Part shown: piece after piece, positions 17,094 to 26,307 of the stretch
How the letters are laid out: each line of letters begins with the position of its first letter
How positions within the stretch are numbered: position 1 is the first letter of the stretch
Source: Bacteroides faecium
GTDB taxonomy: Bacteria; Bacteroidota; Bacteroidia; Bacteroidales; Bacteroidaceae
Reading direction: 5' to 3'
DNA length: 64,000 bases
Assembly (NCBI RefSeq): GCF_012113595.1
Contig: NZ_CP050831.1
Location: forward strand, 4,836,001 to 4,900,000
Position numbers and translations under genes: made by a program
The notes under the pieces: generated by a model
The model's database searches: none
What the model was told of the DNA's origin: nothing
Seen by the model: the letters and a program-made list of their open reading frames with translations, nothing else

Positions 17094-18194
17094 ATGCGTA
17101 TTATATTCAAGAAATTCAGAGCACGTATGATCATAGGATGTATATTAGTTATAATAGCGTTGTTGGCTGTGTCAGTCTTTATTTTTATCAACCAGCCCAG
17201 CTTTGGCCGGACGCCCCGTGGCGAACGGCAGGAAAGAGTACTGAAATCTCCCAATTACAGGAACGGAGCATTTCAGAATCAGCATGAGACGAAATTAATG
17301 ACTTCGGACAGGGGACGTTTCGAAGGTATTTGGGAATTTATTTTCAGAAAGATAGACGGGCTGCGCCCCGACCAGCCTGTCAAGGCAATAAAGACTGACT
17401 TACGGAAGATAGACCGTGATAAAGAAGTATTAGTTTGGTTCGGGCATTCTTCTTATCTCATTCAGACGAGCGGAAAGCGGGTATTGGTCGATCCCGTATT
17501 TTGCATGGCTTCTCCTGTCTCTTTCGTCAATAAGCCATTCAAAGGAACAGATATTTACCAGCCGGAAGATATGCCGGATATTGATTATCTGATAATCAGC
17601 CACGACCATTGGGATCATTTGGATTACAACACAGTCAAGAAGTTAAAAGACCGGATTGGAACAGTGATTTGCCCGTTAGGTGTCGGCGAGCATTTCGAGT
17701 ACTGGGGATTCGATAAAGAGCGTATTGTCGAACTCGATTGGAATGAAGATACGAACCTGGCTGACGGTTTTAATATCTATTGTCTGCCTGCCCGTCATTT
17801 CTCCGGTCGTGGACTTTCTGCCAACCAGTCACTTTGGGCTTCTTTCTTATTGATAACTCCCGCACAGAATATATTTATAGGCGGAGACGGGGGGTATGAT
17901 ACTCATTTCGCGGAAATTGGCGAACGTTTCCCGGATATAGATCTGGCTATTCTCGAAAACGGGCAGTACAATGAAGAATGGAAATATATTCATCTAATGC
18001 CGCAGTATATGGCACAGGCTGTAAGGGATTTGAAGGCTAAAAGAGTTTTAACTGTACATCATTCTAAATATGCGTTGGCAAAACATCGTTGGGATGAGCC
18101 GTTGAAGAATGAGGAGGATATGAAAAAGAAAGATTCTCTGGATGTACTGATGCCGGAGATTGGAGAAGTAATGAAGCTGAACGCTGAAAAATAA
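17094..18194 (+). CDS. Metallo-beta-lactamase-fold hydrolase (NAPE-PLD / UlaG-like)
   Basis: 366 residues. An N-terminal membrane anchor (about 12-33) is followed by an MBL fold: WFGHSSYLIQTSGKRVLVDP, the metal-binding HDHWDH at 170-175, a further metal-ligand region at LPARHFSGRG, GGDGGY near 265, and a final HHSKYAL histidine pair. The sequence is closest in style to N-acyl-phosphatidylethanolamine phospholipase D-like MBL proteins. It would act outside the inner membrane. It is a single-gene unit with its own terminator, but shares an upstream element with the redox operon that follows. Confidence 0.85.
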   Translation: MRIIFKKFRARMIIGCILVIIALLAVSVFIFINQPSFGRTPRGERQERVLKSPNYRNGAFQNQHETKLMTSDRGRFEGIWEFIFRKIDGLRPDQPVKAIKTDLRKIDRDKEVLVWFGHSSYLIQTSGKRVLVDPVFCMASPVSFVNKPFKGTDIYQPEDMPDIDYLIISHDHWDHLDYNTVKKLKDRIGTVICPLGVGEHFEYWGFDKERIVELDWNEDTNLADGFNIYCLPARHFSGRGLSANQSLWASFLLITPAQNIFIGGDGGYDTHFAEIGERFPDIDLAILENGQYNEEWKYIHLMPQYMAQAVRDLKAKRVLTVHHSKYALAKHRWDEPLKNEEDMKKKDSLDVLMPEIGEVMKLNAEK

Positions 18195-18205
18195 TTATTA
18201 TAGAA

Positions 18206-18242
18206 CTGCCTGTCAACATCAATTAGTTGTATTGACAGGCAG
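18206..18242 (+). terminator. Hairpin terminator after the MBL-fold gene
   Basis: CTGCCTGTCAA at 18206-18216 pairs perfectly with TTGACAGGCAG at 18232-18242. Only a short T-containing tail follows. Confidence 0.7.
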
Positions 18243-18264
18243 CTTTATGTTAAAAGATAAGAAT

Positions 18265-18299
18265 CTGTAATTTTGGTATAACATTCGGTAATATATATA
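18265..18299 (+). promoter_or_regulatory. Conserved 35-bp upstream element, copy 2
   Basis: Matches 16998-17032 at 30 of 35 positions and ends 23 bp before the -7 box at 18323. The CNGTAAT words start at 18265 and 18286, again 21 bp apart. Confidence 0.6.
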
Positions 18300-18322
18300 G
18301 TTAATAACCGAATCTATCTACC

Positions 18323-18330
18323 TAAATTTG
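18323..18330 (+). promoter_or_regulatory. -7 box for the polyferredoxin operon
   Basis: TAAATTTG fits TAnnTTTG, about 53 bp before ATG 18384, with no clear -33 TTG. Confidence 0.6.
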
Positions 18331-18383
18331 CATCGGTAAAGGAATCAATTTAAAACTACTATAATTTGAAAAATAATAAATTT

Positions 18384-19892
18384 ATGCTGCGTACTATCAG
18401 ACTTACAGCCGCCATTGTGTGCTTCACGCTTATTACCTTGCTGTTTCTCGACTTTACGGGTACATTGCACATTTGGTTCGGATGGTTGGCGAAAATACAG
18501 TTTTTGCCGGCTTTATTAGCCTTGAACATAGGTGTCGTATTGTTTCTTGTCCTGCTCACTTTTCTTTTCGGGCGTATCTATTGCTCAGTCATTTGTCCGT
18601 TGGGAGTATTTCAGGATATTGTTTCCTGGGTATCCGGCAAGCAAAAGAAGAACCGTTTCCGTTATTCACCCGCAATGAAATGGTTGCGGTATGGTGTTTT
18701 AGGAGTGTTTATTATTATGATGGTTGCCGGATTGAACTCTCTGGCAATTCTGATAGCGCCTTATAGTGCATACGGACGGATAGCTTCCAGTCTCTTTGCA
18801 CCGGTTTGGCAATGGGGAAATAACTTGTTGGCATATTTTGCCGAGCGAATGGATAGTTATGCCTTTTATGAGGTAGATGTTTGGATGAAAAGCTTTTCTA
18901 TACTAATTATTGCTGTGGTTACTTTTATAGTCCTCGGCATTTTGGCATGGCGCAATGGACGTACCTATTGCAATACAATTTGTCCGGTAGGCACTGTATT
19001 GGGGTTTATATCCAGATATGCCATCTTCAAACCGGTAATCGATACTTCCAAATGTAACAGTTGTGGTTTGTGTGCCCGCAACTGCAAAGCATCATGCATC
19101 AATCCGAAAGCTCATGAAATTGATTATAGTCGTTGTGTGGCTTGTATGGACTGTATAGGAAAATGCAAGCATGGAGCTATCAGATATACACGGCGGACTC
19201 TTGAAAAAGCAACGGTCACAACAGAAAATATGCAAACGAAGTCCGTTACTGCGGAACAAGTGGACAATGCCCGCCGTAGTTTTCTTTCAGCATCAGCAAT
19301 CTTTGCGACGGCTTCTGTCTTGAAAGCACAGGAAAAGAAAGTGGACGGAGGACTTGCCACTATTGAGGACAAAAAGATTCCTGAACGGGAAAATCCGATT
19401 TATCCGCCGGGGGCGCTGAGTGTACGTAATTTTACGCAGCATTGCACTGCCTGTCAGTTGTGTGTTTCCGCATGCCCGAACCAAGTGTTGCGTCCTTCAG
19501 ATAATTTGATGACTTTGATGCAGCCTGAGATGTCCTATGAACGCGGATATTGTCGGCCTGAATGTACCAAATGCTCGGAAGTTTGTCCGGCTGGCGCCAT
19601 TCATCCGATTACTACGGCTGATAAATCGGCTACTCAAATCGGTCATGCCGTATGGATAAAGGAGAATTGCGTACCACTGACAGATGGTGTAGAGTGTGGT
19701 AACTGTGCCCGCCACTGTCCGACAGGAGCCATTCAAATGGTGGCTTCCGAACCTGAAGCACCGGAGTCTCCAAAGATTCCGATAGTGAATGTGGAGAAAT
19801 GTATTGGTTGCGGAGCTTGTGAGAACCTTTGCCCGTCCCGTCCGTTTAGCGCCATTTACGTGACCGGACATCAGATGCACAGAGTTATTTGA
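18384..19892 (+). CDS. NapH-like membrane polyferredoxin fused to a NapG-like ferredoxin domain
   Basis: About 502 residues from ATG 18384 (a TTG six codons earlier is possible). The N-terminal half is a NapH/NosR-type membrane domain of about four or five helices with two CxxxCPxG motifs (CSVICPLG and CNTICPVG) and two 4Fe-4S motifs (CNSCGLCARNC and CVACMDCIGKC). After an ARRSFLSASAIF stretch that resembles a twin-arginine signal comes a second ferredoxin domain with four more cysteine clusters (CTACQLCVSAC, CTKCSEVC, CGNCARHC and CIGCGACENLC). In other bacteria NapH and NapG are separate proteins passing electrons from quinol to periplasmic enzymes. It heads a five-gene operon with a Tat-signal reductase. 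Confidence 0.85.
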   Translation: MLRTIRLTAAIVCFTLITLLFLDFTGTLHIWFGWLAKIQFLPALLALNIGVVLFLVLLTFLFGRIYCSVICPLGVFQDIVSWVSGKQKKNRFRYSPAMKWLRYGVLGVFIIMMVAGLNSLAILIAPYSAYGRIASSLFAPVWQWGNNLLAYFAERMDSYAFYEVDVWMKSFSILIIAVVTFIVLGILAWRNGRTYCNTICPVGTVLGFISRYAIFKPVIDTSKCNSCGLCARNCKASCINPKAHEIDYSRCVACMDCIGKCKHGAIRYTRRTLEKATVTTENMQTKSVTAEQVDNARRSFLSASAIFATASVLKAQEKKVDGGLATIEDKKIPERENPIYPPGALSVRNFTQHCTACQLCVSACPNQVLRPSDNLMTLMQPEMSYERGYCRPECTKCSEVCPAGAIHPITTADKSATQIGHAVWIKENCVPLTDGVECGNCARHCPTGAIQMVASEPEAPESPKIPIVNVEKCIGCGACENLCPSRPFSAIYVTGHQMHRVI

Positions 19893-19914
19893 TTTAATAA
19901 ATCAGTATAAGATT

Positions 19915-21318
19915 ATGGAAGAGAAAAATAAAAAAGACATAAACAGAAGAGATTTTATCAAAATCGTAGGTATCAGTGCAGCCACGTCTACCGCCCTGCT
20001 ATACGGATGCTCTTCAAAAAACAACTCGGCTTCTACCAGTGCTACGGGAGAAGGGGAGATACCTACTGACAAAATGACCTACCGGACATCTCCGACTACG
20101 AGCGACCGTGTTTCACTTTTAGGATACGGTTGTATGCGCTGGCCGCTCAAGCCGGCTCCGGATGGTAAGGGAGAAGTCATTGATCAGGATGGCGTTAACG
20201 GATTAGTCGATTATGCGATTGCCCATGGAGTGAATTATTTCGATACATCTCCAGCTTACGTACAAGGCTTTTCAGAGAGAGCAACGGGTATTGCATTGAG
20301 CCGCCATCCCCGTGATAAATATTTTATCGCTACCAAGCTATCCAACTTTTCCCCGGACACATGGTCGCGTGAAGCATCACTTAAAATGTATCATAAGTCA
20401 TTCGCCGAACTTCAAGTTGACTACATCGACTATATGCTGCTTCATGGCATTGGCATGGGTGGTATGGATGCCCTCAAAGGACGGTATCTGGATAACGGCA
20501 TACTCGATTTCCTGATAAAGGAACGCGAAGCAGGGCGTATCCGTAATCTTGGCTTTTCTTATCATGGAGATATTGAAGTATATGATTACCTGCTTTCACG
20601 TCATGATGAAATTAAATGGGACTTCGTACAGATACAGCTCAACTATGTGGACTGGAAGCATGCGAAAGCAACTAACGCCCGAAATACCGACGCCGAATAC
20701 CTGTATGGTGAACTGCACAAGAGAGGGATTCCGTCTATCATTATGGAACCGCTTCTGGGTGGGCGTTTGTCTAAGTTGAATGACAACTTGGTGGCACGTC
20801 TCAAGCAACGCCGTCCCGAAAACAGTGTCGCTTCCTGGGCGTTCCGTTTTGCCGGCTCATTCCCGGATATACTGACTGTATTAAGCGGCATGACTTATAT
20901 GGAACATCTGCAGGATAATCTTCGTACTTATTCTCCTTTGGAACCGCTGACGGATGAAGAAATGGAGTTCCTCGAAGAGACGGCACAGTTAATGCTGAAA
21001 TATCCTACCATTCCCTGCAATGACTGCAAGTATTGTATGCCTTGCCCGTACGGACTGGATATTCCGGCTGTTCTCCTGCATTATAACCGTTGCGTCAACG
21101 AAGGTAATGTGCCTAAGAACGGACAGGATGAAAACTACGCCAAAGCCCGTCGCGCATTTCTCGTCGGTTATGACCGCAGCGTGCCGAAACTTCGTCAGGC
21201 TAGCCATTGCATAGGATGCAACCAGTGTGTGGCACATTGCCCGCAAAACATAGATATACCCAAAGAGTTGCATAGGATAGACCAATTTGTCGAACAACTG
21301 AAACAAGGAACTTTATAA
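19915..21318 (+). CDS. Tat-signal aldo/keto reductase with C-terminal 4Fe-4S domain
   Basis: 467 residues. NRRDFIK at 10-16 starts a twin-arginine signal that ends with a lipobox-like LLYGC (Cys32), so the protein is probably exported folded and perhaps lipid-anchored. The AKR barrel follows, with catalytic Asp and Tyr in FDTSPAY, Lys in IATK and His in LLHG. The C-terminus carries CNDCKYCMPCPYG and CIGCNQCVAHCP, typical of the ferredoxin-tailed AKR group. The upstream polyferredoxin is the obvious electron source. The next gene starts inside this stop codon (TAATG). Confidence 0.88.
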   Translation: MEEKNKKDINRRDFIKIVGISAATSTALLYGCSSKNNSASTSATGEGEIPTDKMTYRTSPTTSDRVSLLGYGCMRWPLKPAPDGKGEVIDQDGVNGLVDYAIAHGVNYFDTSPAYVQGFSERATGIALSRHPRDKYFIATKLSNFSPDTWSREASLKMYHKSFAELQVDYIDYMLLHGIGMGGMDALKGRYLDNGILDFLIKEREAGRIRNLGFSYHGDIEVYDYLLSRHDEIKWDFVQIQLNYVDWKHAKATNARNTDAEYLYGELHKRGIPSIIMEPLLGGRLSKLNDNLVARLKQRRPENSVASWAFRFAGSFPDILTVLSGMTYMEHLQDNLRTYSPLEPLTDEEMEFLEETAQLMLKYPTIPCNDCKYCMPCPYGLDIPAVLLHYNRCVNEGNVPKNGQDENYAKARRAFLVGYDRSVPKLRQASHCIGCNQCVAHCPQNIDIPKELHRIDQFVEQLKQGTL

Positions 21319-21737
21319 TGGAAGAATTAATCAACTTATTACATAGCGGAGGATATTCCTGCGTGATTGCCAACAAAGGAAAGGTACGTACTTTTACCCA
21401 ACGCGGGGTGGCCGACTTATATGATTTGCTGACTCAGGAACCAGAGTTCCTGAAAGGAGCTGTGATTGCCGATAAGGTTGTCGGAAAAGGGGCTGCCGCT
21501 CTGATGATTTCAGGTGGTATAAAAGAGCTCTACACGGATATTATCAGTTCTAAAGCTATGGACTTGTTTCGAACATTGGATGTAAAAGTCGGTTTCGGGC
21601 AGGAAGTACCTTTTATCTGGAACCGCGACCACACGGGATGGTGTCCTGTAGAAACGATGTGTAGTGAAGAAGAATCTATTGAAGCTATTTTACCGATGAT
21701 TCATGACTTTCTTGAGAAAGTCAGAAGTAAAAAGTAA
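21318..21737 (+). CDS. DUF1893 domain protein
   Basis: 139 residues. MEELINLLHSGGYSCVIANK and the later VIADKVVGKGAAALMISGG match DUF1893, a small cytoplasmic family with a cytidine-deaminase-like fold. Cys15, Cys114 and Cys120 are present, but I cannot confirm a metal site. It overlaps the reductase stop codon by one base, so the two are translationally coupled. The function is unknown; in this operon it may modify or sense the substrate handled by the redox pair and the receptor. Confidence 0.8.
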   Translation: MEELINLLHSGGYSCVIANKGKVRTFTQRGVADLYDLLTQEPEFLKGAVIADKVVGKGAAALMISGGIKELYTDIISSKAMDLFRTLDVKVGFGQEVPFIWNRDHTGWCPVETMCSEEESIEAILPMIHDFLEKVRSKK

Positions 21738-21766
21738 AAGAAAGAATCAGATACACGGAATAAAAT

Positions 21767-23656
21767 ATGAGAAAAGATACAACTTGTCTGTTTCTGCTCG
21801 CCGGTCTGCTTTCTGTTCCGGGAGTGGCACAGAATAAAAAAGACAGTACACAGTTCCGAAGAAACTACGTCATTGACGAGGTAGTAGTCACGGGAACACG
21901 GAATGAAACGGATATACGTCATCTTCCGATGACTATCTCCGTAGTAGGGCGGCAACAGATTGAGAAAAGGTACGAACCCTCTCTTTTACCGTTGCTGACG
22001 GAACAGGTTCCGGGATTGTTCACTACCAGTCGCGGTATCATGGGATATGGCGTCTCCACCGGAGCGGCGGGAGGCATGAGCCTGCGGGGTGTCGGCGGCA
22101 GTCCTACGGCAGGATTATTAGTTTTAATAGACGGTCACCCGCAGTATATGGGACTGATGGGGCATCCGATAGCAGATGCTTACCAATCTATGATGACGGA
22201 AAGGGTAGAGGTTTTACGCGGCCCTGCATCCGTGCTTTACGGTTCGAATGCTATGGGAGGAGTTATCAATATCGTCACCCGCAAGCAAGAGGAAGAGGGG
22301 ATAAATACCAATATGCAAGTAGGATATGGTTCATATAATACATTGCAGACCGAGTTTTCCAACCGTGTGAAAAAGGGACGTTTCAGCAGCATCGTAACCG
22401 GTTCTTACAACCGGACGGACGGGCATCGTCCTGATATGGAATTTGAACAATACGGCGGATATGCAAAACTGGGTTATGAGATAAGCTCTTTTTGGAAACT
22501 AGCGGGTGATGTCAACGTCACTCATTTCAATGCTTCCAACCCCGGAACGATTCAGGTTCCACTTATCGACAATGATTCGCGTATCACTCGTGGAATGACT
22601 TCATTCGCATTGGAAAATCATTATAACAATACATCGGGAGCATTGAGCTTTTTCTATAACTGGGGACGGCACAAGATAAACGATGGTTATCAGTCGGGAA
22701 AAGAACCGCAGACAGCGCATTTCAATTCTAAAGACAAGATGCTGGGCGTATCGTGGTATCAGAGTGCGACTTTCTTTGCCAGCAATCGTATTACGGCAGG
22801 GTTTGATTATCAGCATTTCGGTGGTGAATCGTGGAATAAAGTGGTAGCTACGGGCGAACGTAAGCCGGGAGTTGACAAACAACTGGATGAATTTGCAGGA
22901 TATGTTGATTTCCGTCAGGACATAAACAATTGGTTTTCATTGGATGCTGGTATCCGTGTAGACCACCATTCTCATGTAGGCACAGAATGGATACCACAAG
23001 GAGGATTAGCATTTCATCTGCCGAAAAGCGCGGAACTCAAAGCAATGGTAAGCAAAGGATACCGTAACCCGACGATTCGTGAAATGTATATGTTCGCCCC
23101 TGCCAACCCTGAACTGCAACCGGAAAAACTGATGAGTTATGAACTTTCCTATTCGCAGCGTTTACTGGACGGGGCATTATCTTATGGAGTGAATCTTTAC
23201 TATATCAATGGTGATAATATAATAATGTCAAACGGACTGGTTCCGCCATTGAATATCAATTCCGGGGAAATCGAGAACTGGGGCATCGAAACCAATATCA
23301 ATTATCACGTTAATTCGCATTGGAATGTCAACACCAATTATAGTTGGCTGCATATGGAGAATCCGGTTCTTGCCGCTCCCGAACATAAACTGTATGCGGG
23401 AGTCGATTATTCTTCGGGGCGTTGGAGCGTATCGACGGGGCTGCAATATGTGAAAGGGCTTTATACCTCTGTCACCAAAGAGCGTGAACAACAAGAAGAA
23501 TTTGTTTTATGGAATCTTCGGGGGAATTATCGTGTGTGCCGTTTCGCCAATCTCTTTGTGAAAGGGGAGAACCTGCTTGCGCAACGTTATGAGATAAATG
23601 CCGGCTATCCTATGCCGAAAGCTACATTCATGGGTGGTATTAATTTGAACTTTTAA
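21767..23656 (+). CDS. TonB-dependent outer-membrane receptor (BtuB/CirA type)
   Basis: 629 residues, the size of vitamin B12, heme and siderophore receptors rather than SusC. A signal peptide ends near VPGVAQ, a TonB-box-like IDEVVVTGTR follows, then the plug (LLVLIDGHPQYMGL and RGPASVLYGSNAMGGVINIV) and a barrel ending in GGINLNF. No STN or carboxypeptidase-like N-terminal domain is present. It starts 29 bp after DUF1893 and is followed in the same operon by an ECF S-component, which suggests uptake of a small cofactor or metal complex across both membranes. Confidence 0.9.
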   Translation: MRKDTTCLFLLAGLLSVPGVAQNKKDSTQFRRNYVIDEVVVTGTRNETDIRHLPMTISVVGRQQIEKRYEPSLLPLLTEQVPGLFTTSRGIMGYGVSTGAAGGMSLRGVGGSPTAGLLVLIDGHPQYMGLMGHPIADAYQSMMTERVEVLRGPASVLYGSNAMGGVINIVTRKQEEEGINTNMQVGYGSYNTLQTEFSNRVKKGRFSSIVTGSYNRTDGHRPDMEFEQYGGYAKLGYEISSFWKLAGDVNVTHFNASNPGTIQVPLIDNDSRITRGMTSFALENHYNNTSGALSFFYNWGRHKINDGYQSGKEPQTAHFNSKDKMLGVSWYQSATFFASNRITAGFDYQHFGGESWNKVVATGERKPGVDKQLDEFAGYVDFRQDINNWFSLDAGIRVDHHSHVGTEWIPQGGLAFHLPKSAELKAMVSKGYRNPTIREMYMFAPANPELQPEKLMSYELSYSQRLLDGALSYGVNLYYINGDNIIMSNGLVPPLNINSGEIENWGIETNINYHVNSHWNVNTNYSWLHMENPVLAAPEHKLYAGVDYSSGRWSVSTGLQYVKGLYTSVTKEREQQEEFVLWNLRGNYRVCRFANLFVKGENLLAQRYEINAGYPMPKATFMGGINLNF

Positions 23657-23664
23657 ATAATAAA

Positions 23665-24183
23665 ATGAATATGGAATCAACTAATGTAAAACTCTATTCG
23701 CTGAACTACAACAATGTAAATACCTATTTGGCAGCCTCGCTATTTATCATTGGCAATATGCTTTTTCCCCAACTCTTTCATCTCATTCCACAAGGAGGAA
23801 TAACTTGGCTGCCAATCTATTTCTTTACGCTAATTGGTGCGTATAAATATGGTTGGAAAGTAGGACTGCTGACTGCTATCCTTTCGCCCGTTATAAACTG
23901 TGTACTCTTCGGAATGCCAATACCGTCTGCATTGCCTGCCATCTTATTGAAATCCGTATTGCTGGCTGTTACTGCCGGATGGACTGCACGACATTCAGGA
24001 CATATTTCCATCCCTCTTCTGGCAGGTGTAGTACTTACATACCAAGTCATAGGAACATTAGGGGAATGGGCTTACATCGGCAACTTCTATAAGGCCATTC
24101 AGGATTTCCGTATCGGTATTCCCGGGATGTGTCTGCAAGTATTCGGCGGTTATTTATTCATTAAATACCTGATTCGCAAATAA
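23665..24183 (+). CDS. ECF transporter S component
   Basis: 172 residues (or 170 from the second ATG) with five to six membrane helices. The pattern of the substrate-binding S unit of energy-coupling-factor vitamin transporters is visible: ITWLPIYFFTLIGAYKYGWK followed by VGLLTAILSPVINCVLFGMP. No A or T components are nearby, so it would use shared ECF subunits encoded elsewhere. It starts eight bases after the TonB receptor stop codon, giving an outer-plus-inner-membrane import pair. The ligand is not identifiable. Confidence 0.8.
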   Translation: MNMESTNVKLYSLNYNNVNTYLAASLFIIGNMLFPQLFHLIPQGGITWLPIYFFTLIGAYKYGWKVGLLTAILSPVINCVLFGMPIPSALPAILLKSVLLAVTAGWTARHSGHISIPLLAGVVLTYQVIGTLGEWAYIGNFYKAIQDFRIGIPGMCLQVFGGYLFIKYLIRK

Positions 24184-24204
24184 TAATATAACTTCTGATT
24201 AAGT

Positions 24205-24244
24205 AAAAAAGAGTCTGGCATCAACCGATACCAGACTCTTTTTT
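24205..24244. terminator. Bidirectional rho-independent terminator
   Basis: AAAAAAGAGTCTGG at 24205-24218 pairs perfectly with 24231-24244, with A-rich and T-rich flanks on the two sides. It can serve the plus-strand operon and the convergent susD-like gene. Confidence 0.85.
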
Positions 24245-24297
24245 GAATTTATACACTTCCAATCAGTTACTTATTGAAAGTATCGCTACCTATTGAT

Positions 24298-26295
24298 TTA
24301 TTCGAGGGCAGTACCCCCCACTTTCGTCGGCCAGTACGGATTTTGGTATATAACGGAATTATCAGTACTATTATCGGGAGATGCCAGTCTCATTTCATTG
24401 ATTGCAACAGGTTTCAGATAGTTGGCCTTAGCCCAGGTATATCCGTCATACACCTGATTGTTAATCTTCACTTTACCGAAAGGACGGATATACTTAAACT
24501 CCCTGGATGAAACATTGGAAGTCGCGTCATCAGGATCATCCTTTATAGTCACACCCTCCGGAAGTTCATAAGTCTTGTATGCTTCTTCCCAAAAATTATA
24601 TCCTTCCGGGATGAACTTCCTGGTAAGAACACCATCCCATGCTCTCCAACGTACCAAGTCATCCCAACGCATTCCTTCCCCGATAAACTCACAACGGCGT
24701 TCACGGCGGATATTATATAATGTTGCGTCCACCTCATATGAACCTGGATGAGCTGCCAGGTCTGTCTCTTGATTCATGTCCGTTTTGGCAATAGTTGTCC
24801 GGAAACTACCTGTTATTCCCGCACGATTGCGTATGGCATTCCAATAACTTTCCGCCTTGCCGTCAACTTTATTATAACGTAGATAATATGCTTCCAGATA
24901 ATTAAGATATGCTTCAACTCCACGGAAAACGATGCATCCCGTAGTGGACTGCGACTGACCGGAAATTATCTGCTTATTGTCATACGTCAGGCATTTACGA
25001 ATTCTATAGCCTGTATTGTCAGATGTCTGCGCTTCCAGTGATATGACATTAGGCTGCTTGAACTCTTTGAGTGCGGCAGGTTCTGTAGAACTGGACGGAA
25101 GCATATCCTTTTCACCTAAGACAAATAGTTGCAGACGGAGATCACGCTTCTCTTTCACGTCCATAATAGTTTTGTCTCCCTTATATTCGTCCGATTTATA
25201 ATAAGGACTTCCGTCTTCCATGACAAAGCAATCAACAAAACTTTTCAACATTCCATTATTACCGCCGCTAAAGATATAAGCCGGTGCACCGTGAGTAATC
25301 GACACCCCACCACTATTCATGTATTGCTTCCAGAAAAGTACTTCCGGATAACCGCTCATATCTTCATCCGCAAACATTTCAAAATATGGATTCCAACCTG
25401 CAATTCCTGCTATGCTTTTCGGATTGGTTACGCCTGTATTGCCGGTCAACGTTACATTATCAGCTACTGCTTCGGCTGCTTCCATTGCCTGCTCCAAGAA
25501 ATAATTGACTTCATTGTCCATATTGGTGGAGAAATCAGGATGTACTCTCTTTCCCGGCCAAGTCTCGTCACCCGGAACACGCCCCGTCCCCTTGTGATAC
25601 TTCTCGAATGTAGCTTCATATAAAGCGACACGTGATTTGACCAACAAGGCACAATTCCTTGTCAACCGGGTTTTGTTACCCGAAATATCATCTGACATAT
25701 ATTTGGCGGCAGAATCCAATTGGTTAATGATAAAACGCGCGACAAGATTGCGTGGCTGCCGGACTGATTTTTCTATTAGTACAGGCTGTTCATCCGGCAA
25801 TACTTCAGTTATAATCGGAAAGTCCCCGAATAATTTCAATTTGTTATAATACACCCAAGCACGTATAAAATACATCTCACCGATATAGTGCAGATTCTGC
25901 GACCGGTTGCCTTCAATCTTTCCGGCATCAAATTTGGGAAGCACTGTTTCGAAGAAATAATTGCAATAACGGATTTGACCGAAATCCCAGTCACCTCCTG
26001 TATTGGGTACACGCCATTGGTCTTTCTCAAAATAGGTTGAAGAATATCCGCCGACCACCATGTTATCAGTATTCTGGTCATTGTTTACCGTACCGGCTCC
26101 CCATCCGCTATGAGTTTTAAAAAGATCGTTGTATTTCGAGATACTGTAAGCAGCCAAGTGGTCTGTTGTATTAAAGTATTCCTGCGGGGTAACTTGATCC
26201 AGAGGTGCCATGTCAAGAAAATCATTGCAAGACGCAAATGATAATATTCCACCTGCTCCTACAATTGTCCGTAATATAATATGTTTCAGTTTCAT
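24298..26295 (-). CDS. SusD/RagB-family starch-binding-like lipoprotein
   Basis: 665 residues. A lipoprotein signal ends in LSFASC, then CNDFLDMAPLDQVTPQEYF, the typical mature SusD start. TPR-rich SusD core helices such as YFIRAWVYYNKLKLFGDFPI and the C-terminal RRERRCEFIGEGMRWDDLVR and RWRAWDG are family hallmarks. It works at the cell surface as the lid over its SusC partner, encoded 12 bp upstream. No glycosidases are adjacent on either side, so the ligand class (glycan or peptide) is open. Confidence 0.95.
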   Translation of the reverse strand: MKLKHIILRTIVGAGGILSFASCNDFLDMAPLDQVTPQEYFNTTDHLAAYSISKYNDLFKTHSGWGAGTVNNDQNTDNMVVGGYSSTYFEKDQWRVPNTGGDWDFGQIRYCNYFFETVLPKFDAGKIEGNRSQNLHYIGEMYFIRAWVYYNKLKLFGDFPIITEVLPDEQPVLIEKSVRQPRNLVARFIINQLDSAAKYMSDDISGNKTRLTRNCALLVKSRVALYEATFEKYHKGTGRVPGDETWPGKRVHPDFSTNMDNEVNYFLEQAMEAAEAVADNVTLTGNTGVTNPKSIAGIAGWNPYFEMFADEDMSGYPEVLFWKQYMNSGGVSITHGAPAYIFSGGNNGMLKSFVDCFVMEDGSPYYKSDEYKGDKTIMDVKEKRDLRLQLFVLGEKDMLPSSSTEPAALKEFKQPNVISLEAQTSDNTGYRIRKCLTYDNKQIISGQSQSTTGCIVFRGVEAYLNYLEAYYLRYNKVDGKAESYWNAIRNRAGITGSFRTTIAKTDMNQETDLAAHPGSYEVDATLYNIRRERRCEFIGEGMRWDDLVRWRAWDGVLTRKFIPEGYNFWEEAYKTYELPEGVTIKDDPDDATSNVSSREFKYIRPFGKVKINNQVYDGYTWAKANYLKPVAINEMRLASPDNSTDNSVIYQNPYWPTKVGGTALE

Positions 26296-26307
26296 AAGCT
26301 TTAAAAA

